Position numbers and translations under genes: made by a program. 64,000 nt of DNA. It comes from Bacteroidia bacterium. GTDB taxonomy: Bacteria; Bacteroidota; Bacteroidia; 2-12-FULL-35-15. This document shows, in pieces, positions 10,501-17,533 of the stretch (positions within the stretch are counted from its first letter, which is position 1; each line of letters begins with the position of its first letter). The notes under the pieces are model-generated. The model ran no database searches. It worked only from the letters and a program-made list of their open reading frames with translations, and had not been told where the DNA came from. The stretch covers positions 218,334-282,333 of the forward strand of contig JAURXZ010000049.1 in assembly GCA_030654175.1 (NCBI GenBank), read 5' to 3'.

Positions 10501-13183
10501 TTGGCCGGCATGGGCAGGTTCATCTCCAAAAGGAAATGATGGTGCAACGTTACTTTCTTTTTCAAGTGATAAAAAACAATACAATGTAGGTGAAGATGTG
10601 AAATTAACTATTCCATCAAGTGGCGAAGGCCGCGCATTGATCAGCATTGAAAGCGGTTCTAAGGTTATCAAAGCATTTTGGGCTGAAACCAAAAAAGGTG
10701 AAACTACTTTTAACTTTCCTGTAACGCCTGATATGACGCCCAATGTATATGTGAATGTCACAATGGTACAACCGCATGCACAAACGCTGAACGACCTACC
10801 AATACGCTTGTATGGTGTTATTCCTATTTCGGTTGAAGATCCTAAAACGCATCTGAATCCTGTTATTAAAACACCTGAAGTTTGGAAACCTGAGCAGAAA
10901 GCGAGTTTGAGTGTTTCTGAAAAAGATGGAAAAGAAATGACATATACAGTTGCCATAGTGGATGAAGGTTTACTTGATCTGACACGTTTCAAAACTCCTG
11001 ATCCTTGGGCCGCTTTTTATGCACATGAAGCATTAGGTGTAAAAACATGGGATCTTTTTGATATGGTGATGGGTGCTTATGGTGCTGAATTATCACGCAT
11101 ATTGGCAATAGGTGGTGATGGAGATATAAATAACAAAGCAGGCAAAAAAGCAAATCGCTTTAAACCAATGGTGAAATTTATGGGACCATTCCATCTGAAG
11201 AAAGGTGAAACAGCGAAGCTAGAATTTATGATGCCTCAGTATGTTGGTTCGGTAAGAGCAATGGTGGTGGCAGGTTACAATGGTGCTTATGGTTCAGCCG
11301 AAAAAACTACTCCTGTTCGTATGCCATTGATGATATTGGGTACATTGCCTCGCGTGGTTGGTCCGGCTGAAGAAGTGGATCTTGCCGTAAACGTATTCGC
11401 AATGGAAAAACACGTGAAAAATGTAAAAGTAGAGATACAGGTCAACAATCTATTCAGCGCTTTGGATGGCACTTCTAAAACCATTACATTTAAAGAAATA
11501 GGGGATGAGGTAGTGAACTTCAAATTAAAAGTAAACTCTGTATTGGGTGTTGGTAAGGTGAAGATTGTTGCTACAAGCGGCTCAGAAAAAGCGACTTACG
11601 AAATTGAAATTGATGTACGTAATCCTAATCCGAAAGTAGTGAATGTAATAGAAAGTGTTATTGAAGCAGGAAAAACCTGGGACACTCAATACACTCCGGC
11701 CGGTATGTCAGGGACCAACAAAGGAACAATTGAATTATCATCCATTCCTCCAATTAATCTGGGCGAACGATTAAAATATTTAATTGAATATCCTCATGGA
11801 TGCGTGGAACAAACCACTTCATCCGTATTCCCACAATTGTATTTAGCGGATATTATGGAACTCAACAGCGATTTCAAAATTGCGATAGATAAAAATATCA
11901 AAATTGGAATTGAACGTTTGAAACAATTCCAGACTTCAAGCGGAGGTTTGAGCTATTGGGCAGGACAATATGATTCCGATGATTGGGGAACAAGTTATGC
12001 AGGACATTTTATGCTGGAAGCAGAAATGAAAGGTTACTCACTTCCATCAGGATTTATTGACAATTGGAAACGTTATCAACGTAATAAAGCAAATGCATGG
12101 ACTTCCAGATCACGTGATAAATATTATTATTACAATAATGATCTGGATCAGGCGTACCGCTTATATACTTTAGCACTAGCGAAAGCCCCTGAATTAGGTG
12201 CGATGAACCGTTTGAAAGAAAATCCTTCGCTTTCTGTTTCTGCGAAATGGAGATTGGCTGCGGCTTATGTAAAAGCCGGTCAGCCGGAAGTTGCAAAAAA
12301 CTTAATTGCAAGTTTGACAACTTCTATTCCTAAATATTCTGAAATGGGCTATAGCTATGGTTCCAACGACCGTGATGAAGCGATGATCCTGGAAACATTA
12401 ACTCTGCTTGATATGAAAGCTAAAGCCGCACCTTTAGTAAAAAGCGTATCTAAAGCATTGAGTTCAAGCAACTGGATGAGTACTCAAACAACGGCATATT
12501 GTTTGATAGCAGTTTCTAAATTTGCAAGCTCAGGTGGCGGTGCAAGTTCTGAAATGAAATACAATGTGAAGATCAATACCAATGCGCCTATCAGCCTGAA
12601 CACAAAATTACCTGTGAAACAAATTGATATGCAATTAAAAGGTGCAAGCGTAGGAAATATGAGTGTAACCAATAAAGGGACAGGAATTTTATTTGCCCGC
12701 GTTATTTTAGAGGGTATTCCTGAAACTGGCGACCAGACCGATGTTGATAATGATCTGAAAGTAAATATAAATTATACAACCATGAAGGGGGCATCAATTG
12801 ATGTTACTAAATTGGAACAGGGAACCGACTTTATTGCAGAAGTTAAAATTACAAACCCTGGTGTACGCGGTGAATATTTGCAAATGGCATTATCACAAAT
12901 ATTTCCAAGTGGTTGGGAAATTCACAACACACGAATGGATGATGCCGAAAGTGTAATCAAAAGCGATTATCCTACTTACCAGGATATACGTGATGATAGG
13001 GTATACACTTACTTTAATATTTCGCCATACAAAACAAGCACATTCCGTATTGTTTTGAATGCTGCATATATAGGGAAGTTTTACTTACCTACCATTTATT
13101 GTGAGGCCATGTATGACAATACTATTAATTCGCGTAAGCCTGGGAAATGGGTGAATGTGGTGAAACCGGGCGGGGGGGAATAG
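7589..13183 (+). CDS. Bacterial alpha-2-macroglobulin family protein (thioester type)
   Basis: This is a 1864-aa protein with an N-terminal hydrophobic anchor (residues 3-22) and no lipobox cysteine, so it is likely membrane-anchored in the periplasm rather than a lipoprotein. Macroglobulin domains come first, including IYGERGVWRPGDTLFLSF near residue 628, which is typical of the family. The A2M core with VAIVDEGLLDLT is near 1130, and the thioester domain contains GCVEQ with Cys1405. The internal thioester is what lets family members trap attacking proteases covalently. A strongly acidic, tyrosine-rich stretch lies at about 470-505. Bacterial members are often next to pbpC, but no penicillin-binding protein gene is in this window. 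The product may act as a protease trap, though that role is inferred from the family. Confidence 0.93.
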   Translation: MSKRLLLFIVALVAAVLIFLMVYKSKSSSSESKENAAFSSYINAFTSGIISSESTIRILLTNEVEGPVEIGKPIEKTLFDFSPSIKGTAVWLDSRTIEFRPEKPLPSNIHYEAEFYLSTILKVPDEFETFDFDFQTMQQSFEVYVDGITTTDKKSLRTQRLDGSLATADVADPLQVEKLLTVSQNGKNLVITWIHEANRTTHRFSVDGILRSEKPETVELKWDGAPLNLEIKGNKIVEIPALGDFKVVDVKVIQSPEQYAVLQFSDPIMENQTLDGLVTLTGGAALKYIIEDNEIRVYPQSRQNGARTITAELGVKNILGTTLRERYVMEIMFEELKPEIQLVGKGVILPNSNGLIFPFKAVSLKAIDVKILKIYEKNIPQFLQINNLEGDRELRRVGKVVLKKTIQLTQKSAFDLGKWNTYSFDLATLIKAEPGAIYKVIISFKKEYSTYKCDSTDTENNDESGMQEVSDEESGDDEEHEWDYYGDYYYDDYEYYDYDYRERDNPCNSAYYRNKEVKRNVLASDLGLIAKRGTDGSMNFIVTNLITTKPVSGATIELLDYQLQVMKSLKTNGDGMCDAVFKKKPFLMVAKVGEQRGYLKLDDGSALSLSAFDISGEQIQKGIKGFIYGERGVWRPGDTLFLSFILEDKLKTLPKNHPVQFELLNPQGQVFRKLMKTVGLNGFYDFTTTTEKSSPTGNWTARVKVGGVWFTKNIKIETIMPNRLKIKLDFGVEQLSVAHKDQSGTLEVKWLVGAVAKNLNAKVDVTLSQISTVFKKYEEYHFDDASRSFSSEAQTIFDGNINELGKAIVKPNITVKDAAPGMLRANFKVRVFEQGGAFSVDQFSLPYSPYTSYVGMKVPEGSKFSGMLQTDTNHIVKIVTVDSDGKPISKSRLKVQVYKVNWRWWWDSYDGDLANYVGSEYKQPVQDQFISTVNGNGQFVLRVNRPDWGRFYVCVTDQESGHRTGQTVYIDWPAWAGSSPKGNDGATLLSFSSDKKQYNVGEDVKLTIPSSGEGRALISIESGSKVIKAFWAETKKGETTFNFPVTPDMTPNVYVNVTMVQPHAQTLNDLPIRLYGVIPISVEDPKTHLNPVIKTPEVWKPEQKASLSVSEKDGKEMTYTVAIVDEGLLDLTRFKTPDPWAAFYAHEALGVKTWDLFDMVMGAYGAELSRILAIGGDGDINNKAGKKANRFKPMVKFMGPFHLKKGETAKLEFMMPQYVGSVRAMVVAGYNGAYGSAEKTTPVRMPLMILGTLPRVVGPAEEVDLAVNVFAMEKHVKNVKVEIQVNNLFSALDGTSKTITFKEIGDEVVNFKLKVNSVLGVGKVKIVATSGSEKATYEIEIDVRNPNPKVVNVIESVIEAGKTWDTQYTPAGMSGTNKGTIELSSIPPINLGERLKYLIEYPHGCVEQTTSSVFPQLYLADIMELNSDFKIAIDKNIKIGIERLKQFQTSSGGLSYWAGQYDSDDWGTSYAGHFMLEAEMKGYSLPSGFIDNWKRYQRNKANAWTSRSRDKYYYYNNDLDQAYRLYTLALAKAPELGAMNRLKENPSLSVSAKWRLAAAYVKAGQPEVAKNLIASLTTSIPKYSEMGYSYGSNDRDEAMILETLTLLDMKAKAAPLVKSVSKALSSSNWMSTQTTAYCLIAVSKFASSGGGASSEMKYNVKINTNAPISLNTKLPVKQIDMQLKGASVGNMSVTNKGTGILFARVILEGIPETGDQTDVDNDLKVNINYTTMKGASIDVTKLEQGTDFIAEVKITNPGVRGEYLQMALSQIFPSGWEIHNTRMDDAESVIKSDYPTYQDIRDDRVYTYFNISPYKTSTFRIVLNAAYIGKFYLPTIYCEAMYDNTINSRKPGKWVNVVKPGGGE

Positions 13184-13260
13184 TCTTGCAATTTTGTGAT
13201 TTTCTGGAATGTTTAATTTTTATTATTTAAATTTGATATAGAAATTCAATTGGTTAAAAA

Positions 13261-14274
13261 ATGCAAAAACTAAAAAATGCGTTGCTGATTTTGTTCACCA
13301 TTGTAACAGTATCAAGCTGTTCCAAATACGGTCATGTAACACTACAATATCCAATAGCTTCACAGGCAGTTTTGCCGAAAAGTATTCATAAAATTGCAAT
13401 TGTTAACAGGTCGTTTGTTAAAAAGGGAGATAAACCGAATTCTTTGCTTGAAGCTGTTGTCAGTGGCGAAATTGCAGGATCTGATAAAAAAGCTTCTGGT
13501 GAATGCCTAAAAGGTGTGTATGATAAGGCCCAAGGCTGGAAGCAGGTAGAAATTGTTATTCCAGCTACAAACCAATTGTATGGAACAGGCAAAAGTGAAA
13601 CTCCTGAATTAGTAGATTGGAAAATTATAGAACAAATTTGTAATTCCGAAAAAGCGGATGCTCTGTTGGTTTTAGAAACATTCGATTCCAATTCCGATAT
13701 TTTGACGAATACTGTTAATACAGCTATAAACTTAGCATTAACAGGAACTCCTCCGCCCCCTCCCTCAAATCAAATCAAAATGAATGTTAAATGTTTCTGG
13801 AGGCTTTATGATCCAGTTAATCAAAAAATAATCGACCAATACCAATCAACAAATTATTTTACATTTGATAAGGGCGAATCAATAATTGCTATTCCACCAC
13901 AAGAAATATTGTTACAAACGGCTTACCGTGCTGGAGAGGAATACATTCAACGGTTTTTACCAAATTACTATTATGTAAAAAGAAACTTATATAAAAAAGG
14001 TAAAAGTGCTGATAAACAGCGCTTTTTAAGCGCATTTAGAAAATCGGAGGTAGCTGATTGGGAAGGAGCATTGCAGGTTTGGGAGCCGCTTACAAAAAGT
14101 GAAAACAGAAAAAATGCTGGAAGAGCGTGTCTGAATATGGCTGTGGCTTATGAAGTGTTAGGCGAAACAGATAAGGCATTGATATGGGCAAAAAAGGGGT
14201 ATACAGATTTCGGTAATAAACTGGCTAGAGATTACCAAAATCAATTACAAGACCGTCTTCTTATAGAACGATAG
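13261..14274 (+). CDS. Lipoprotein with C-terminal TPR-like helices, probable DUF6340 family
   Basis: This 337-aa product opens with a lipoprotein signal; the lipobox is VSSC with Cys20 as the lipidation site. The following region (PKSIHKIAIVNRSFVKKGDK) matches what I recall of the DUF6340 family of Bacteroidota lipoproteins. The part from about 255 on (EGALQVWEPLTKSE, ACLNMAVAYEVLGETDKAL) is helical and TPR-like. The expected location is the outer or inner membrane, facing the periplasm. It follows the macroglobulin gene by 77 bp on the same strand and could be co-transcribed. Function unknown; family name from memory, not tested. Confidence 0.75.
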   Translation: MQKLKNALLILFTIVTVSSCSKYGHVTLQYPIASQAVLPKSIHKIAIVNRSFVKKGDKPNSLLEAVVSGEIAGSDKKASGECLKGVYDKAQGWKQVEIVIPATNQLYGTGKSETPELVDWKIIEQICNSEKADALLVLETFDSNSDILTNTVNTAINLALTGTPPPPPSNQIKMNVKCFWRLYDPVNQKIIDQYQSTNYFTFDKGESIIAIPPQEILLQTAYRAGEEYIQRFLPNYYYVKRNLYKKGKSADKQRFLSAFRKSEVADWEGALQVWEPLTKSENRKNAGRACLNMAVAYEVLGETDKALIWAKKGYTDFGNKLARDYQNQLQDRLLIER

Positions 14275-14537
14275 GATCAAGGTATGTCACTTGCTAGTGG
14301 TTATAAAGTAACTTATTTGTTTCTAATAAGAAATTTAATGGAATTAGTGATCCTTGAACTTCATCTGCAGTTTGATTTTTTGTTTAATTCATGCTGTATT
14401 TTTTAGTAAAAAGTTGTTTTCCTCAGTTCAAACCTTGTCCCTCTTAAAATTTATTGTTAATATTTTGTAAAAAAATAATAAAGTGGAAAAATCATAATAT
14501 TTTTACAATATGTTTATAAAAATAAACTGATCTAAAA
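14275..14537. other. AT-rich gap with no gene seen
   Basis: These 263 bp separate the lipoprotein and thioredoxin-like genes. No open frame of note, hairpin followed by a T-run, or clear promoter pair was seen. Confidence 0.4.
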
Positions 14538-15545
14538 ATGAAAATTAAATTCCTATTCATATTAATTTTTTTTACAAGCCTAAGCTTTGCCCAAAATGAA
14601 AATGGCGCTGTTAACTGGCTTACGTTTAAAGAAGCTCAGGAAAAGAACAAAATTATACCAAAGCCATTTTTGATTGATGTGTATACCGATTGGTGCGGAT
14701 GGTGTAAACACATGATGAAAACAACTTATTCCAATCAGGGCTTTGCACAATATATCAATACAAATTTTTACCCAATAAAATTTGATGCCGAAGGAAAAGA
14801 CACCATTGAATATAATGGTGAAAAATATACACCAACATCAATTAAACCCAGGACACCACACGGTTTGGCGATAAAGTTTTTAGGAAATAAATTAAGTTAT
14901 CCCTCCACCATTTTTGTGGGTAATAATTTTGAATTTAATTTGCTTTCTCAGGGTTATTTGGATGAAAAAAAAATGGAGCCTTTGTTAATTTTTATCGTTG
15001 AAAATGTTTTTAAAACCAGTTCTTATGAAAATTTTGAGGAACGATTTAATAAAACATTTGTGGATACTACTGCTTTCAGAAAAAAAGAAGTAAAAACATA
15101 TGCTCTTAAGGAAGCTTTAGCATTGCAAAAAAAACAGCCTAAAAAATTATTAATAAATATTTATACGAATTTCTGTAATTCTTGCAGAGTAATGAATAAA
15201 ACTACTTTTACTGATACGCTCGTAGCGGATTATATAAATAAAAATTTTTACCTGGTGAATTTTGATGCGGAGAGCAATGATACAATTGTATTTAATAATG
15301 AGATATTTTACAAACAGCTTATTGATGGCTTTCCCTTTAATTCGTTTGTAAGAAAAATTACAAATGGATATTTGACTTTCCCCTCTATTACTATATTAGA
15401 CGAGGAATTAAACATATTAAATGTTTTAAATAACTATCAGCACCCCCAATTTTTAAGACCCGTAATAATGTATTTTGGTGACAATGAATACAAGACAAAA
15501 AAATGGAGTGATTTTTATCAGCAGTATCAAACAAAGAATAAATGA
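14538..15545 (+). CDS. Secreted protein with two thioredoxin-like domains
   Basis: This 335-aa protein has a signal peptide (MKIKFLFILIFFTSLSFAQ) followed by two tandem thioredoxin-like (thioredoxin_7/DUF255-type) halves. The first has DVYTDWCGWCKHMMKTTY with the redox pair C53/C56; the second has NIYTNFCNSCRVMNKTTF with C213/C216. Both halves continue with an NFYxxxFDAE strand and then a short insertion, so the second looks like an internal duplication of the first. The differing CXXC contexts (WCGWC versus FCNSC) suggest different redox potentials. The likely role is thiol-disulfide exchange in the periplasm; the partner is unknown. Confidence 0.88.
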   Translation: MKIKFLFILIFFTSLSFAQNENGAVNWLTFKEAQEKNKIIPKPFLIDVYTDWCGWCKHMMKTTYSNQGFAQYINTNFYPIKFDAEGKDTIEYNGEKYTPTSIKPRTPHGLAIKFLGNKLSYPSTIFVGNNFEFNLLSQGYLDEKKMEPLLIFIVENVFKTSSYENFEERFNKTFVDTTAFRKKEVKTYALKEALALQKKQPKKLLINIYTNFCNSCRVMNKTTFTDTLVADYINKNFYLVNFDAESNDTIVFNNEIFYKQLIDGFPFNSFVRKITNGYLTFPSITILDEELNILNVLNNYQHPQFLRPVIMYFGDNEYKTKKWSDFYQQYQTKNK

Positions 15546-15590
15546 GTTGCTGATTGTAAGAGTTTAATTGTTTAAATTTATTGACATAAA

Positions 15591-16016
15591 ATGAAGAAAC
15601 TTTTTTTATTTGTCGTATTCACCCTGGTATCGTTTACAATATTTGCACAAAGCGTTCCTAAAACCAGGGAAGAAGAATCAGAGTCATCAATTGAGTTCGG
15701 GAATATAAAAGCCAATAATGGCGATTGGAAAGGAGCTCTTAACGACTATACAAATGCCATCGGTTACTATCCCAAAAATGGATTGGCTTATTTTCACAGT
15801 GGCCAGGCAAAACAAAATTTAAAAGATTACAGAGCCGCACTTGTAGATTTTTCTAAAGCGATCTATTTTAATAATTCTGATGCAGCATCCTATTATGGAA
15901 GAGGACTGTGTTATATTTTATTGAGCAACAAACAAAAGGGTTGTTTTGATTTAAGCAAGGCAAGCGAATTGGGTTATAATGAAGCTAACCAGGCAATACA
16001 GGATTATTGTAATTAA
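15591..16016 (+). CDS. Small secreted tetratricopeptide-repeat protein
   Basis: This 141-aa protein has a signal peptide ending in FAQ (residue 20). Residues about 34-135 contain about three TPR helix pairs (GDWKGALNDYTNAIGYYP, NLKDYRAALVDFSKAIYF, then GCFDLSKASELGYNEA). The closing GCFDLSKASELGY motif is common in small Bacteroidota TPR proteins. It lies 45 bp after the thioredoxin-like gene on the same strand, so they may share a transcript. A protein-protein scaffold role is likely; the partner is unknown. Confidence 0.85.
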   Translation: MKKLFLFVVFTLVSFTIFAQSVPKTREEESESSIEFGNIKANNGDWKGALNDYTNAIGYYPKNGLAYFHSGQAKQNLKDYRAALVDFSKAIYFNNSDAASYYGRGLCYILLSNKQKGCFDLSKASELGYNEANQAIQDYCN

Positions 16017-16047
16017 AATATAGTTAAATATAAATTTTTCAAAAGAA

Positions 16048-16099
16048 CCTATTGTTTTCAGGAAACTGGTTTTTTGTTGCTCAATAAGTAAACAATAGG
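16048..16099. terminator. 10-bp perfect inverted repeat enclosing a smaller hairpin, possible terminator
   Basis: CCTATTGTTT (16048-16057) is matched exactly by the reverse complement at 16090-16099. Inside lies GTTTTCAGGAAAC followed by a run of six Ts (16070-16075). It begins about 32 bp after the TPR gene stop, in the right place for a factor-independent terminator, but the outer loop is large. Confidence 0.45.
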
Positions 16100-16131
16100 A
16101 AATTATTTTTAAAATAACATCAAAGAAGTAA

Positions 16132-16160
16132 TTTGTTTGAAAAAATAAATATTATATTCG
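16132..16160 (+). promoter_or_regulatory. Candidate Bacteroidota promoter of the metalloprotease gene
   Basis: TTTG (16132-16135) is followed after 17 bp by TATATTCG (16153-16160), close to the -33 TTTG / -7 TAnnTTTG consensus with one mismatch. It would give a short leader before the ATG at 16191. Confidence 0.3.
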
Positions 16161-16190
16161 TGTATAAGAAATTAATTTAAAATTAACCAG

Positions 16191-17348
16191 ATGAAAAAAC
16201 TGCTACTTCCTTTATTTATTTTTATTTCATTTGGTATTATTGCGCAAACTCCCAGCACATTTACTTTTAATATTAATGGAAGTCCTTTACCTACAGGACT
16301 TGTTGCTGCTTTAGATAACGCTGCCCAAAGATGGAACAATTACCTTATAATAACGGTACCAATTAAAGTAAACATAACTTTAGTAAATGGTTCATATTAT
16401 CCTTTTTCAGGTTTGACCTTAGCAAATGGGAGAACAAATTTTGTTAATGCTCCTGTTACTGACCATATTTATCCTACAGCATTGGCTAATCAACTTGCCG
16501 GAACTGCATTAAATTCAGGGGAATATGATATGGATATATATGTCAACTTATATACTTCTTTTTATTATGGAACAGGAAAGCCAACCAATAGCAAAATGGA
16601 TTTCATAACTTTTATAATGCACGAAATAGGCCATGGATTGGGCTTTTATAGTGATGGATATGTAAATTCAAGTAATATAGGATCATTTGGAAACATTCCA
16701 CCGTCAGCTCTTTCTCCACTCACTACTTCATTTCCTTGGCATGGTCAGGATAGTGTTCCTACTATTTATGATAAATTTATTATTAAACAATCTCAAAATC
16801 ACTTGGTAGGTATAGCTCCCGAACATACAACAATGTTAGGTGATAGTATCAAACACACAACAAATTATTTTGATGGACCAACATATGCGAATGCTTCAAA
16901 TGGTGGGCTTCCGGTTAAATTATCAGGGGGAACCGGTGCATTTACATTGGGTGTAGATTTGTTGCATCTTCATAGTTCTGTTTGTAACTCAATTATGAGT
17001 TATTGCTGGGGAATGGGCGATACTGTGAGGAAACCTGCCAGTTTTGAAATTGGAATTTTAAAAGAAATCGGATGGAATATAAACCCTGCCAGTAGTGTCA
17101 ATGATATTGCCTTGGTAGAGAATACATTCACTATATATCCCAATCCTTCACATGATAATATTTTCTTATCAAGCTCCTTCCCAAAAGAAAAAATAAAAAG
17201 TATTGAAATAAAAAATATTCTCGGTGAAAGGGTAGCTGTATTAGCAAATAATGCAAATTCGGATGTTTCTATGCTGTCCAAAGGGATTTATTTTATCACC
17301 ATCCTAACTGATGAATTTCAGGCTGTTCAGAAATTCATTAAAGAGTAA
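16191..17348 (+). CDS. Secreted metzincin-like zinc protease with T9SS type A sorting domain
   Basis: This 385-aa protein has a signal peptide ending in IIAQ. The zinc-protease signature TFIMHEIGHGLGFYSD has H144, E145 and H148. In the metzincin pattern HEXXHXXGXXH/D, position 11 is Ser154 and Asp155 follows, so the third zinc ligand is not the usual residue. A possible Met-turn is SIMSYCWG further on. Residues about 312-385 (starting FTIYPNPSHDNIF, ending VQKFIKE) form a classic type A T9SS C-terminal domain, which is removed after export and leads to surface attachment or release. The substrate is unknown. It is followed by 185 bp without a gene before the TonB-receptor-like gene. Confidence 0.87.
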   Translation: MKKLLLPLFIFISFGIIAQTPSTFTFNINGSPLPTGLVAALDNAAQRWNNYLIITVPIKVNITLVNGSYYPFSGLTLANGRTNFVNAPVTDHIYPTALANQLAGTALNSGEYDMDIYVNLYTSFYYGTGKPTNSKMDFITFIMHEIGHGLGFYSDGYVNSSNIGSFGNIPPSALSPLTTSFPWHGQDSVPTIYDKFIIKQSQNHLVGIAPEHTTMLGDSIKHTTNYFDGPTYANASNGGLPVKLSGGTGAFTLGVDLLHLHSSVCNSIMSYCWGMGDTVRKPASFEIGILKEIGWNINPASSVNDIALVENTFTIYPNPSHDNIFLSSSFPKEKIKSIEIKNILGERVAVLANNANSDVSMLSKGIYFITILTDEFQAVQKFIKE

Positions 17349-17533
17349 AAAGCAGAAACTGCTCCACTTACATATTCATTTTTCATTGTCATAACTCCTA
17401 AGGGTAAATAGTTACGCTACTTTCGTATCATTTATTTTTTTTTGACAATAAATTAAAAAAAAGCAAATCTTCTTGTATCTTTTTTGCAAACTCGCATTAT
17501 TAAGTTAAATTCGTTTCATTTTAAATTTATTAT

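Noticed and set aside
14275-14537. Small gene or RNA in the gap before the thioredoxin-like gene
   Set aside because: No open frame with a signal or domain, and no convincing fold or promoter, was found.
17345-17375. Small hairpin AGCAG..CTGCT after the metalloprotease gene as terminator
   Set aside because: The stem is only five pairs and no T-run follows.
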